Notes: generated by a model not told the origin, from the sequence alone. DNA of 64,000 nt from Bradyrhizobium sp. WBAH42 (GCF_024585265.1 NZ_CP036533.1:1054001-1118000), one strand, 5' to 3'. Shown: positions 26,692 through 35,636, counted from the stretch's first letter. Numbers and translations are program-made.

Positions 26692-27369
26692 TCACTGCAG
26701 CGGCGGATCGCCGCTGGTGCGCTTCTTGGCGAGGTCCATCTCGGTGACGGCGATCAGGATCTCGGCGCGGGTCTTCAGGTCGGGCGCCTCCAGCATCGCC
26801 TGCTTCTCCGCGGGGCCATAGGGCGACATCATCGCCAGCGCATTGACCAGCGCCTCGTTGGGCGCGCTCTCGACGCCTTCCCAGTCGACCTTGAGATTGT
26901 TGGCCTTCAGGAAGTCCGCCAGCACCGCCAGCAGCGCCTCGCGGTCGACCTCCTCCTCGCCCATGCGCGCGGTGAAGTCGTCGACGAAGGCGAAGAAGTC
27001 CACCTTGCACTGCCGATAGGGGGTGAGCACCTCGAGCTCCTCGACCACCTTGAAGCGCGAAACGCCGGTGAGCTCGAGGATGTAGCGGCCGTCGCCGGAT
27101 TCGGCGAGCTGGGTGATGCGGCCGACGCACCCGACGCGGAACAGCGCCGGCTTGTCGGAATCCTTCCGCGAATGCGCAACGTCGGGCTGGATCATGCCGA
27201 TCAGGCGATGCCCGTCGCGGAAGGAATCGTCGACCATCGCGAGGTAGCGCGGCTCGAAGATGTTGAGCGGCATCTGGCCGCGGGGCAGCAGCAGCGCGCC
27301 CGGCAGCGGAAAGACCGGGATGATCTCCGGGAGGTCGGCGGGCCCGCGATATTCGATGTTGATCGGCAT
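26692..27369 (-). CDS. Lon N-terminal (substrate-binding) domain protein
   Basis: A 225-residue cytoplasmic protein made only of the LON substrate-binding domain, without ATPase or protease parts. Motifs are LPEIIPVFPLPGALLLPRGQ, LNIFEPRYLAMVDD, the VGCVGRITQ strand and a helical C-terminal half with LALVNALAMMSPYG-like sequence. Stand-alone LON-domain proteins are common in Alphaproteobacteria; their role is unknown. It is immediately downstream of the thioredoxin-TPR gene on the same strand, with a family D repeat in the 85-bp gap, which suggests co-transcription and perhaps a shared proteostasis role. Confidence 0.9.
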   Translation of the reverse strand: MPINIEYRGPADLPEIIPVFPLPGALLLPRGQMPLNIFEPRYLAMVDDSFRDGHRLIGMIQPDVAHSRKDSDKPALFRVGCVGRITQLAESGDGRYILELTGVSRFKVVEELEVLTPYRQCKVDFFAFVDDFTARMGEEEVDREALLAVLADFLKANNLKVDWEGVESAPNEALVNALAMMSPYGPAEKQAMLEAPDLKTRAEILIAVTEMDLAKKRTSGDPPLQ

Positions 27370-27393
27370 CTGCCCGGTCCCACTGGCGTTGCT

Positions 27394-27447
27394 AGCGCAT
27401 GATCCGGAAAAGTGTGGAGCGGTGTTCCGAACAGATCATGCTCAAAA
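27394..27447. repeat. Palindromic repeat, family D (short form)
   Basis: GCATGATCCGGAAAAGTG, the core TGGAGCGGTGTTCCG and the return arm CAGATCATGC. It lies between the thioredoxin-TPR and LON-domain genes, both on the minus strand. Confidence 0.9.
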
Positions 27448-27454
27448 AAGGCCG

Positions 27455-28378
27455 TTACGAAAACAGGATCGTCGACAAACGTTTGCGGCCTTCGACGGTT
27501 GCATCATCCGTGCCGCCCCAGGCCTCGAAGAACTGCACCAGCTGCTTGCGGGCGCCATCGTCGTTCCATTTGCGGTCGCGCTTGACGATCTCGAGCAGCT
27601 GCTCGGTCGCCGCCGCGCGGTTGCCTTGGGCGTTGAGCGCGGTGGCAAGGTCGAAACGGGCCTGATGATCGAGCGGATTTGCGGCGACTTTCTGTTCCAG
27701 CTCGGCGACCGGCCCGAGCGATTTCGCCTGCTCGGCGAGATCGATCGCGGTCTGCACGGCCTTCACGGCCGGGTCGTTGCGCTTGGATTCCGGCACCATG
27801 GCCAGCGTCTGCTTGGCCTGCTCCATCGCGCCGGAGACGGCGTAGCACTTCGCGAGGCCCGCAAGCGCCGCGATGTTGGTCGAATCATGCTGCAGCGCCT
27901 CGGCATAGATCTGCGCGGCCGCCGCCGCGTCGCCCTCGGCGAGCACCGCGTCGGCCTCCTGCACGATCTCGGCGACGTTGACCTCGCCCGGCGCGGTGAC
28001 GCCCTTGGTCAGCCGCTCGATGAAGGCGTTGACCTGGCTCTCCGGCACCGCGCCCATGAAGCCGTCGGCCGGCTGGCCGTTGACGAAGGCGATCACGGCC
28101 GGGATCGACTGGATGCCCATCTGGCCCGGGATCGCCGGATGGTGGTCGATGTTCATCTTGACCAGCTTGACCTTGCCCTTGGCCGCCTTCACCGCCTTCT
28201 CCAGGACGGGGGTGAGCTGCTTGCAGGGGCCGCACCATTCCGCCCAGAAATCGATCAGCACGGGCTGGCGCTTCGATTCCTCGATGACATCCTTCACGAA
28301 GGTCTGGGTGGTGGTGTCCTTGATCAGGTCGGCCGCAGCCGGGCCCGCCGCTCCGTTACCCTGGTCGATGATCGTCAC
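27455..28378 (-). CDS. Thioredoxin-TPR protein, CnoX/YbbN-like
   Basis: A 307-residue cytoplasmic protein with a thioredoxin domain (about 20-130) followed by TPR-like helices (about 140-300). The redox motif is intact, DFWAEWCGPCKQLTPVLEKA, with the cis-proline in IQSIPAVIAF. CnoX-type proteins act as holdases that pass clients to GroEL; the family can have either redox-active or inactive cysteines, and this one keeps CGPC. The start is a GTG at 28378 with GAGGGA about six bases upstream. The downstream LON-domain gene is probably in the same transcript. Confidence 0.92.
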   Translation of the reverse strand: MTIIDQGNGAAGPAAADLIKDTTTQTFVKDVIEESKRQPVLIDFWAEWCGPCKQLTPVLEKAVKAAKGKVKLVKMNIDHHPAIPGQMGIQSIPAVIAFVNGQPADGFMGAVPESQVNAFIERLTKGVTAPGEVNVAEIVQEADAVLAEGDAAAAAQIYAEALQHDSTNIAALAGLAKCYAVSGAMEQAKQTLAMVPESKRNDPAVKAVQTAIDLAEQAKSLGPVAELEQKVAANPLDHQARFDLATALNAQGNRAAATEQLLEIVKRDRKWNDDGARKQLVQFFEAWGGTDDATVEGRKRLSTILFS

Positions 28379-28651
28379 GGGATTCCCTCGTCATGTCTGG
28401 AATGGCGGCTCTTTAGCACGCCGCCGCGTCATATGCTTGTGGTCGGCTCCTAAATTGGGCCGAATGGGCCGAATTTCAATCCAGGCCCCCCTATTCGCCG
28501 GTTCTGGGGCGTTTCCGGTCGATTCGGCCAGCTTCGGGGGTCCATATGGGGCCCTCAAATGCGAATTGATGCCGCCGGTAGCTGTTGCATTCCCCTCCCG
28601 CTTTTGGCATACGACAGCCGTTGCCGGCGCGTCACGCGACCGACACAGGAT

Positions 28652-28726
<75 letters not shown>

Positions 28727-28802
28727 ATTTTCTCCAAAGCATCCAGCCGAACCGGATCGGGCCGCGGTTTTCCGCGCGACTGGCGGCTGTTTCGAGTCCC
28801 AC

Positions 28803-29789
28803 ATGACAATTCTGGTCACCGGCAGCGCGGGTCATCTTGGGGAGGCGATCGTCAGGACCCTCCGCGGGCGCGGGTCGCCTGCGCGCGGCATCGATCTCAA
28901 GCCCTCCCCCTTCACCGACGCGGTCGGCTCGATCGTCGATCCCGCCTTCGTACGGGAGCAGATGAACGGCGTCACTGCCGTGATCCACACCGCGACGCTG
29001 CACAAGCCGCATGTGGCGACCCATTCCAAGCAGGACTTTGTCGACACCAACGTGTCAGGCACGCTGAACCTGCTCGAAGCGGCAGTCGCGGCCGGCGTGA
29101 AGAGTTTCGTCTTCACCAGCACCACCAGCGCGTTCGGCTCGCAGCTGCGGCCCGAGGCGGGACAGGCCGCGGTGTGGGTCACCGAGGAGCTGCCCTCGGT
29201 GCCGAAGAACATCTACGGCACGACCAAGCTGATGGCCGAGAACCTCTGCGAGCTGTTCTTTCGCGAGCGCGCCCTGCCCGTCGTTACCTTGCGGACCTCG
29301 CGCTTCTTTCCGGAGGACGACGACGATCCGGCGATGCGGTCGGCCTACGCGCTGGAGAACGCGCAGGCCAATGAGCTGCTCTATCGCCGGCTGGATATCG
29401 CGGACGCGGTGAGCGCGCATCTGCTCGCCGTCGAGCGCGCGCCCGGCATCGGCTTCGCCCGCTACATCGTCTCGGCGACGAGCCCGTTCGAGCAACGTCA
29501 TCTCGGATCGCTGGCGCGCGATGCCGCCGCTGTCGTGCGCGAGCTCTATCCGGAGTGTTCGCAGCTCTATGCAGCGCGCGGCTGGCGACTCCTCCCCGCG
29601 ATCGACCGGGTCTATGTCAACGAGCGCGCGCGGCGGGAGCTCGGCTGGCGGCCCGAATTCGACTTCGCGCATGTGCTGCGCGGCCTGCGCGATGGTCGCG
29701 ATGTCCGCAGCACGCTGGCACGCGAGGTCGGATCGAAAGGCTATCACGACACGCTGTTTGACGACGGACCCTACCCCGTCGCCTCGTAA
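28803..29789 (+). CDS. NAD(P)-dependent epimerase/dehydratase
   Basis: Extended short-chain dehydrogenase of 328 residues. The cofactor motif is TGSAGHLG near the N-terminus, with the NTNVSGTLNLLEAA-type segment and the catalytic YGTTK (Tyr-x-x-x-Lys). The substrate is probably a sugar nucleotide or similar, but the C-terminal part is not diagnostic; phrases such as GWRPEFDFAHVL fit UDP-glucose 4-epimerase-like proteins in general. The ATG at 28803 follows tRNA-Gly by 76 bp. No polysaccharide genes flank it, so the pathway remains open. Confidence 0.88.
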   Translation: MTILVTGSAGHLGEAIVRTLRGRGSPARGIDLKPSPFTDAVGSIVDPAFVREQMNGVTAVIHTATLHKPHVATHSKQDFVDTNVSGTLNLLEAAVAAGVKSFVFTSTTSAFGSQLRPEAGQAAVWVTEELPSVPKNIYGTTKLMAENLCELFFRERALPVVTLRTSRFFPEDDDDPAMRSAYALENAQANELLYRRLDIADAVSAHLLAVERAPGIGFARYIVSATSPFEQRHLGSLARDAAAVVRELYPECSQLYAARGWRLLPAIDRVYVNERARRELGWRPEFDFAHVLRGLRDGRDVRSTLAREVGSKGYHDTLFDDGPYPVAS

Positions 29790-30173
29790 GCGCCGCAATT
29801 GCTATTTTGCTCGACGCTTCAAATGACTGTCCGGCGTCACCGGGTGCGGATCAACTTGCGTCGATTCTACGGTGCATGGGGTTGTTTTCGCGCTTTTGTA
29901 TGCCCACCCCGGCGGAGCGCCTGACGACGATGCGCGTGCGCGCTTGATTCCGCGTTGCAGCGGGAACGCGGTCGTCGCAGCGTTCATCCGTTCATTCACA
30001 TTCCGTCTCAATTTTTGATGAGCGCAGCCGCGCTGCATCCGGCGCGCTTCTCACGATGGGCAGATGTGCTAACCTTTTTGCGTCTGTCGTCCCGACGGGC
30101 TCAAAACTTCGCCTCTCGACTAGCAAAACAAAATAACGCGCAGCCCTGACGGCTGCCTTAGGGGAGTGATGCG
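29790..30173. other. 384-bp gap before the sugar dehydrogenase gene
   Basis: No gene or family A-E repeat was recognised. The end of the gap carries TTAGGGGAGTGATGCG, the ribosome-binding site of the dehydrogenase gene, so the promoter of that gene should lie within it. Some short G/C palindromic runs are present around 29945-30060 but none is convincing as a terminator. Confidence 0.5.
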
Positions 30174-31448
30174 ATGATATCGATGTTCCACCGATCCGTG
30201 TTGGCGCTTGCGGCCGTGGCCCTTCTCGCGGGGACCGGTGCCGGCAACGCGCAACAACAGGACAAGAACAAGCCGCTGAAGAAATACGAATCCGGCACCA
30301 AGGAATTCTGGACCCATCCGCCGGACGATTGGTTCCTCGGCGACGAGACCGAGGCGCAGAAGGGACTCGCGCCGCCCTCGGGCCCGCCGACCGGCGCCTC
30401 CGACGCCGAGCTCGCCAACATCGTCAAGAAGATCAAGCTGCCGTCGGGCTTCAAGATCGAAGTCTACGCCTCGGGCGTGCTGGCCGCGCGGCAGATGGCC
30501 TGGGGTGACAAGGGCACGTTGTTCGTCGGCTCGTTCGGTCTCGGCAACGTCTATGCCATCAAGGACAACAACGGAAAGAAGGAGGTCAAGACCGTCCTCA
30601 AGGGCCTGAACATGCCCACCGGTCTCGCCTTCAAGGATGGCGCGCTCTATGTCATCGCGGTCGACAAGCTGATCCGCTACGACGATGCCGAAAACAAGCT
30701 CGACAATCTCGGCGAAGGCAAGGTGGTCTATGACGACATGCCCTCCTACGCCGCGCATGGCTGGAAATACATCGCGGTCGACAAGGAAGGCTGGTTCTTC
30801 CTGCCGTTCGGACCGCCCTTCAACATCGGCATTCCGCCGACCAGCGTGTCGCAGATCCGGCGCGTCGATCCCAAGACCGGCAACGCCGAAATCTGGGCGC
30901 TCGGCGTCCGCAACTCGGTCGGCGCCGACGTCGACCCGCGCACCGGCAAGCTCTGGTTCACCGAGAATGCCCGCGACTGGATCAGCGATGATCTGCCCTC
31001 GGACAAGCTGAACATGATCAACAGGATCGGCGAGCATTTCGGCTATCCCTATTGCCATCAGGGCAATCTTCCCGACGACAAGTTCGCGATGGGCCACAAA
31101 TGCTCCGAGTTCACGCCGCCCGTGCTGAATCTCGGTGCCCATGTCGCGCCGCTCGGCATGAAGTTCTACACCGGCGACCAGTTCCCCGCCGACTACAAGA
31201 ACAACATCCTGATCGCCGAGCACGGCTCCTGGAATCGCCACAAGTACCAGGGCGCGCGCATCGTGCGCGTGATCGTCGGGCCCGACGGCAAAAACCCGAA
31301 GCAGGAGATCTTCGCTTCTGGCTGGCTCGAGGGCGACCAGGGCTATCTCGGCCGTCCCAACGACATCATCCTTGCCAAGGACGGATCGATCCTCGTTGCC
31401 GACGATTGGGCCGGCGCGATCTATCGCATCAGCTACAGCAAGAAGTAG
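30174..31448 (+). CDS. Exported PQQ-dependent sugar (sorbosone-type) dehydrogenase
   Basis: A 424-residue periplasmic beta-propeller protein of the soluble glucose/sorbosone dehydrogenase family. A signal peptide (MFHRSVLALAAVALLAG core) ends near GNAQQQ. Family features are IKLPSGFKIEVYASGV, the ARQMAWGDKGTLFVG blade, LNMPTGLAFKDGALYV, VRNSVGADVDPRTGKLWFTENARDW and the C-terminal GRPNDIILAKDGSILVADDW. There is no haem site, so it needs an external electron acceptor; the dihaem cytochrome 192 bp downstream is the obvious candidate. GGGGAG lies seven bases before the ATG at 30174. The natural substrate is unknown. Confidence 0.9.
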   Translation: MISMFHRSVLALAAVALLAGTGAGNAQQQDKNKPLKKYESGTKEFWTHPPDDWFLGDETEAQKGLAPPSGPPTGASDAELANIVKKIKLPSGFKIEVYASGVLAARQMAWGDKGTLFVGSFGLGNVYAIKDNNGKKEVKTVLKGLNMPTGLAFKDGALYVIAVDKLIRYDDAENKLDNLGEGKVVYDDMPSYAAHGWKYIAVDKEGWFFLPFGPPFNIGIPPTSVSQIRRVDPKTGNAEIWALGVRNSVGADVDPRTGKLWFTENARDWISDDLPSDKLNMINRIGEHFGYPYCHQGNLPDDKFAMGHKCSEFTPPVLNLGAHVAPLGMKFYTGDQFPADYKNNILIAEHGSWNRHKYQGARIVRVIVGPDGKNPKQEIFASGWLEGDQGYLGRPNDIILAKDGSILVADDWAGAIYRISYSKK

Positions 31449-31460
31449 CTACCTGACGGA

Positions 31461-31500
31461 GAGGCTGCGACCGGGTAACGGCCGCAGCCTCCTTCATTTT
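31461..31500 (+). terminator. Hairpin terminator after the sugar dehydrogenase gene
   Basis: GAGGCTGCG at 31461-31469 pairs with CGCAGCCTC at 31483-31491, followed by CTTCATTTT. It may be partial, since the cytochrome gene follows on the same strand. Confidence 0.65.
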
Positions 31501-31513
31501 GAAGCCTCACGCT

Positions 31514-31616
31514 GTCGTTCCGGACTGCGCGCCACTTGCGCGCAAGTCCGGAACCCATAACCACGAACGCGGATTATGGATTCGGGCACGCGCCAAGTGA
31601 CGCGCCCTGGAATGAC
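31514..31616. repeat. Palindromic repeat, family B variant
   Basis: Outer arms GTCGTTCCGGACTGCGCGCC and a return GCGCCCTGGAATGAC, with an inner CCATAACCAC and GGATTATGG pair. It lies between the dehydrogenase and cytochrome genes and ends 25 bp before the cytochrome start. Confidence 0.85.
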
Positions 31617-31640
31617 GCAGTACAGAACGGATCTCCAATC

Positions 31641-32234
31641 ATGCGCCGTCAGCTCTCTTGGTCCGCAATCGGCGCGCTATCGCTCGCATTGATCGCCTTC
31701 ATCCCAGCCGAGGCCGCCGACAATGCCGCGATCAAGGAGAAGGCCGCCGCCTGCGCCGGCTGCCACGGTGAGAACGGCATTTCGCAGACCGAGAACATCC
31801 CCTCGCTCGCCGGCCAGCCCGATCAATTCCTGCAATGGCAGCTCGTGTTCTTTCGCGCCGGCTCGCGCAAGAACGACCAGATGCAGCCGATCGTCGAAGA
31901 GATCACCAACGAGGACATCCGCAATTTCGGTGCCTACTTCGCCACGCTGACGCCGCCGAAGGGAGCCGAGGACGGGGATCCCGACTTGTCGAAAAAGGGC
32001 GCGCAGGTTGCCGCCGGCCGCCGCTGCGCTTCATGCCATACGGACAGCTATGCCGGCACCAAGGCGGTGGCGCGGCTCGCCGGCCAGCGCGAGGAATATC
32101 TCGTCAAGGCGCTGCATGACTACAAAGCCGGCCAGCGTGTCGGCGGCGGCGTCGCCGCGATGGCCGACGTCGCCTATCACATGAGCGACGAGGAGATCAC
32201 CGCCGTCTCGCACTATCTCGCGCATTTTCGGTAG
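31641..32234 (+). CDS. Dihaem periplasmic cytochrome c (c4-like)
   Basis: A 197-residue exported cytochrome with two CxxCH haem sites, CAGCHGENG in the first half and CASCHTDSY in the second, each followed by its own domain with a distal methionine candidate (DQMQPI and AAMADVAYHM). A signal peptide ends near EAADNAA. LAGQPDQFLQWQL and LAGQREEYLVKAL show the internal duplication typical of cytochrome c4. The ATG at 31641 was chosen because the frame upstream runs through the repeat. It probably accepts electrons from the sugar dehydrogenase and passes them to a terminal oxidase. Confidence 0.93.
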   Translation: MRRQLSWSAIGALSLALIAFIPAEAADNAAIKEKAAACAGCHGENGISQTENIPSLAGQPDQFLQWQLVFFRAGSRKNDQMQPIVEEITNEDIRNFGAYFATLTPPKGAEDGDPDLSKKGAQVAAGRRCASCHTDSYAGTKAVARLAGQREEYLVKALHDYKAGQRVGGGVAAMADVAYHMSDEEITAVSHYLAHFR

Positions 32235-32263
32235 CGCGGAGCTGTCGCCATAAACTCAGCTGC

Positions 32264-32427
32264 CGTCCCGGGGCGCGCGCAGCGCGAGCCCGGGACCCAT
32301 AACCACAGAATCAAGTTTGACGAAGACTCGTGGTGACCACCTCGCCCCATAACCACTCCCTGTGGTTATGGATCCTCAGATGCGCAATTGCGCATCATAG
32401 CTCGCGCTGCGCGCGCCCCGGGACGAC
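32264..32427. repeat. Long family B palindrome with two nested palindromes
   Basis: Outer arms CGTCCCGGGGCGCGCGC and GCGCGCGCCCCGGGACG. Inside are CCATAACCAC-TCCCT-GTGGTTATGG at 32347-32371 and a perfect 18-bp palindrome GATGCGCAATTGCGCATC at 32379-32396 that is missing from the sister copy at 21238. It lies between the convergent cytochrome c and panE genes. Confidence 0.9.
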
Positions 32428-32443
32428 GGTGGTGTATGACGCC

Positions 32444-33367
32444 CTACCCCGCCCGCTGCCTCTCATACGCCTTCAGATGCGTATACGCGATGCGCAGCTT
32501 CGGCACTGGCACCTTGGCGGCGTCGGCGCGCGCGATGAGGTCGCCGATGACGTGATCGGCTTCGACAGGCAGGCCCGCCTTGATGTCGCGGAACATCGAC
32601 GCCGTCAGCGGCGAGCCCTCGGTGGTGAGATTGCCTTTGACGCGCTCGAAGAACGGCCCGCCCGGCGGGTAGCCCGCTGCAGCAGCGACCGAGCTGGTCT
32701 CATCCAGCATGCCGAGGAGGAAATCCCGGCCGCCGGGCGCGGCGAGGATATTGCCGACGGACGTCCGCATCAGGCTGGTGCTTGCCGCGAGCGAAGACAG
32801 GAACACCCACTTCTCCCACATGTCCTGCATGATGTTCTGGCTTGCGCTGGCGCCATTGATGCCGCTCCTGAAGGCCTCGTCGATCGCCTTCACCCGGTCC
32901 GACATCGTGCCGTCGCGCTCGCCGTAAGTGATCGACTGCATCGGCTGGAGCTGCACCACCTCGCGCTTTTCGTTCAGCGTCGCCGCGATGGCACAGAGGC
33001 CGCCGAGCACGCGCTCCTTGCCGAACCTGGCATCCAGCGTGTCGAGATGCTTCATGCCATTGAGCATCGGGATGATCGCCGTGTTGGGCCCCACCGCCGG
33101 GGCGAACGAGTTGATGGCATCGTCGAGGTCGAACGCCTTGCAGCTGAGCAGCACGACGTCGAACTTGTCCTTGATCGCGTCGGCCTGAACGGTCGGCGGG
33201 TTCTTCAGGGTCACATCGCCGTTCGGGCTCTTGATGACAAGGCCGGCGCTCGCGAGTTCGCCGGCGCGGCGCGGCCGGACCAGGAAGGTGACGTCGCGGC
33301 CGGCCTGCAACAGCCTGCCACCAAAATAGCCGCCGATGGCGCCGGCGCCGACCACGAGGATACGCAT
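32444..33367 (-). CDS. panE: Ketopantoate reductase-family protein (2-dehydropantoate 2-reductase)
   Basis: A 307-residue NADPH-dependent reductase, family of the enzyme making pantoate for coenzyme A. The N-terminal Rossmann motif is MRILVVGAGAIGGYFGGRL. VVLLSCKAFDLDDAI, the active-site lysine region WEKWVFLSSLAA and the PTEASSM-like ADHVIGDLIARA helix follow family order. Paralogues of PanE with other 2-oxo acid substrates are common, so the exact reaction is probable rather than certain. The ATG at 33367 is the first codon. It is downstream of the DsbA-like isomerase gene on the same strand? No: the isomerase lies at 33488-34102 and is transcribed first, with a repeat between them. Confidence 0.85.
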   Translation of the reverse strand: MRILVVGAGAIGGYFGGRLLQAGRDVTFLVRPRRAGELASAGLVIKSPNGDVTLKNPPTVQADAIKDKFDVVLLSCKAFDLDDAINSFAPAVGPNTAIIPMLNGMKHLDTLDARFGKERVLGGLCAIAATLNEKREVVQLQPMQSITYGERDGTMSDRVKAIDEAFRSGINGASASQNIMQDMWEKWVFLSSLAASTSLMRTSVGNILAAPGGRDFLLGMLDETSSVAAAAGYPPGGPFFERVKGNLTTEGSPLTASMFRDIKAGLPVEADHVIGDLIARADAAKVPVPKLRIAYTHLKAYERQRAG

Positions 33368-33398
33368 GAGACAAGCTCCGTTATTGTTGTTCTTCGGA

Positions 33399-33495
33399 CA
33401 ATGGCGAATGGCGAATAGGGACTAGCGAATAGGATAGCAGATGACGAAACGCGAGTAACGTTTCCACTACTCGCCATTCGCCATTGACTACTCGC
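33399..33495. repeat. Palindromic repeat, family E
   Basis: CAATGGCGAATGGCGAATA at the left and the inverse TACTCGCCATTCGCCATTG at the right, with further CTAGCGAATAG and ACGCGAGTAACG units inside. The right end runs into the last codons and stop of the isomerase gene. It is the only copy of this family in the window. Confidence 0.85.
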
Positions 33496-34102
33496 CCTTC
33501 ACCATCTCCTCGACCTCGCGCAGCTGCTCCTTGCCGAAGAACATTTCATTGCCGACGAAGAAGGTCGGCGAGCCGAAGGCGCCGCGGGCGACCGCCTCCT
33601 CGGTATTCTTGATCAGTCTGCCCTTGACCTCGGGTTCCTGGCTGCGGGCAAACAACTTTTGCGCATCGAGGCCGGATGAGGTCAGCGCCTTCGCCGCGAT
33701 CTCGGGATCGTCCATCTTCTTCGGCTCGCGCCACATGTGGTGGAAGGCGGCCTCGACATATTTTTCGAAGACTCCCTCGAGCTGCGCCGCGATCGCCGCG
33801 CGCATCAAATTCAGCGTGTTGACGGGAAAGTGCGGATTCCAGACATAGGGCTGGACATGGAAGCGCTTGATGAAGCGCTCGGTCTCGATCTGCTGGAACT
33901 CGCGCTTGTTCTTGATGCCGGCGAGCGTCTCGGCCGGCGACTTGTTGTTGGTCGACTTGAAGATGCCGCCGAGCAGGATCGGCACATATTCGAACTTGAC
34001 GCCGATCCGCTGTTCGATGGCCGGTATCGCCAGATGGCTGAGATAGGCGTTGGGGCTACCGAAATCGAACAGGAATTGCGGGGCGGTGCGGGTCAAGATC
34101 AT
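33488..34102 (-). CDS. 2-hydroxychromene-2-carboxylate isomerase-like, DsbA-family thioredoxin fold
   Basis: A 204-residue protein of the kappa-glutathione-transferase/DsbA superfamily. FLFDFGSPNAYLSHLAIP carries the serine that replaces the redox cysteine, and VNTLNLMRAAIA, then GAFGSPTFFVGNEMFFGKEQL, with the cis-proline in GSPTFFV, are standard for HCCA isomerase-like enzymes that use glutathione in aromatic degradation. No naphthalene genes are nearby, so the substrate is unknown. The ATG at 34102 has GGGAGA directly upstream, a short spacing. The last codons GGC GAG and the TAG stop coincide with the edge of a family E repeat. Confidence 0.87.
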   Translation of the reverse strand: MILTRTAPQFLFDFGSPNAYLSHLAIPAIEQRIGVKFEYVPILLGGIFKSTNNKSPAETLAGIKNKREFQQIETERFIKRFHVQPYVWNPHFPVNTLNLMRAAIAAQLEGVFEKYVEAAFHHMWREPKKMDDPEIAAKALTSSGLDAQKLFARSQEPEVKGRLIKNTEEAVARGAFGSPTFFVGNEMFFGKEQLREVEEMVKGE

Positions 34103-34198
34103 TCTCCCTGGCCTGGCTTTTTGAGTTGGCTTTTCCTCATTGTGGCGCAGGGCGCGCCACAGGTCCATCGTTTAATGACGGTCATAATACTTTGAAGG

Positions 34199-35548
34199 TC
34201 AGATCAGGCGCGGGATCGCCCGCTTGCGCCACACCAGGTGGTAATAGCCCATCTGCAGAATCAACATGGCGCAGAACACGATGGGATAGGCGGCCCACAC
34301 GCCGGTCAGGCCGACGGCTTGGCTGAGGATGATTGCGGCCGGCAGCTCGATTGCGGCAATCGCGAAGATCGACAGCAGCATCGGCGTCAACGCGACGCCG
34401 GCGCCGCGCATCGCGCCCGAGAACACGGTGGCGAGCCCGAACGGCACCGAGCTCCACAAGGCGATGTTGAGCAATCCCTTCGCCAGGTCCAGCACGGCGC
34501 CGTCGGTGATGAAGATGCCGAGCACCGCGCGCGGCGCAAGGTAGATCAGCGCCACCAGCCCGCCGGTCAGGACGATGTTGAACGCAAGGCCCATCCGCAC
34601 GATGCCGTCGACCCGGACCCGGTCGCCGCCGCCGACGGCCTGGGCGCCGAGGATCGAGACCGCGATCGAGATCGACATCGCCGTGAACTGCGCATAGCCC
34701 ATCACCTGGTTGACGGCGCCATAGGCCGCGGTGGCATTCGAGCCGAAGCCGTTGACGAGGCCGAGCAGCACAAGCTCGGCAATCGCCATCACCACCATGC
34801 CGATCGCGCTCGGCAGGCCGATGCCGAGAATTCTGCCGAACACGGCGCCGCTCAGCCGCAGGTGACGCAGCAGCGTCGCGTCCGGCGCGAGCGCGTGCTT
34901 TTTCCGCAGCAGATAGACGGCGAGTACGATCAGCGTCAGCGCGTTGGCGGTCGTAGCCGCCCAGGCAGGACTGGTGATGCCGACCGCCGGCAATCCGAAC
35001 GTGCCGTGGATCAGCATCGGCGTCAGGATCAAGCCGATCGCCGTCGACAAGGCCAGCGCCAGCAGCGGCGTCAGTCCGTCGCCGACGCCGCGGATCATCG
35101 CCGTCATCAGCAGGAAGACGAAGCCGAGCGGCATGGTCAACAGCATGATGCGCGCATAGGCGCTGGCCTCATCGAGAATGTCCGCGGGCGTCGCGAGCAT
35201 CACCATCAAGTGCCGGCTGAAGAGCCCGCCGACGAGTGCAATCGCAATCGAGAGCAGCAGGCCGGCGGCGAGCGTGGTGCCGACGATGATCTTGATCTGG
35301 CCATGCTCGCCGGCGCCGAAGGCCTGGCCGATCAGGACGGTGGCGCCGGTGCTCAGGCCCATGACGAAGGCGAACAGGAAGAACATCACCGGGAAGAACG
35401 CCGAGACCGCGGCGAGCGCGTCGACGCCGATCATCTGGCCGAGATAGACGTTGCTGACGGTGCCGAACAGCGATTGCAGGGCGTTGCCCAGCATCAGGGG
35501 GACGAGGAAGCGGAGGAATGCGGTCCAGAGCGGTTTTGCGGCAGACAT
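34199..35548 (-). CDS. MATE-family multidrug/toxin efflux transporter
   Basis: A 449-residue inner-membrane antiporter with about twelve helices in two related halves. The first half has FLVPLMLGNALQSLFGTVSNVYLGQMIG and the FMGLSTGATVLIGQAFGAGEH region; the second repeats the pattern with GLPSAIGMVVMAIAELVLLGLVN and a QFTAMSISIAVSILGAQAVGGG segment. These fit the NorM/DinF type, exchanging cationic compounds for sodium or protons. The substrate cannot be told. The ATG at 35548 has AAAGG nine bases upstream. It lies downstream of DUF2239 on the same strand with an 88-bp gap. Confidence 0.93.
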   Translation of the reverse strand: MSAAKPLWTAFLRFLVPLMLGNALQSLFGTVSNVYLGQMIGVDALAAVSAFFPVMFFLFAFVMGLSTGATVLIGQAFGAGEHGQIKIIVGTTLAAGLLLSIAIALVGGLFSRHLMVMLATPADILDEASAYARIMLLTMPLGFVFLLMTAMIRGVGDGLTPLLALALSTAIGLILTPMLIHGTFGLPAVGITSPAWAATTANALTLIVLAVYLLRKKHALAPDATLLRHLRLSGAVFGRILGIGLPSAIGMVVMAIAELVLLGLVNGFGSNATAAYGAVNQVMGYAQFTAMSISIAVSILGAQAVGGGDRVRVDGIVRMGLAFNIVLTGGLVALIYLAPRAVLGIFITDGAVLDLAKGLLNIALWSSVPFGLATVFSGAMRGAGVALTPMLLSIFAIAAIELPAAIILSQAVGLTGVWAAYPIVFCAMLILQMGYYHLVWRKRAIPRLI

Positions 35549-35636
35549 GGCATTGGCCTTTCATCAGGGCGTGCGAAGCCGTTGCCGCGCAATGCGCGGC
35601 TCGGCCGTCGATGGGGTTGTGAAAGCGATGCGCGGT

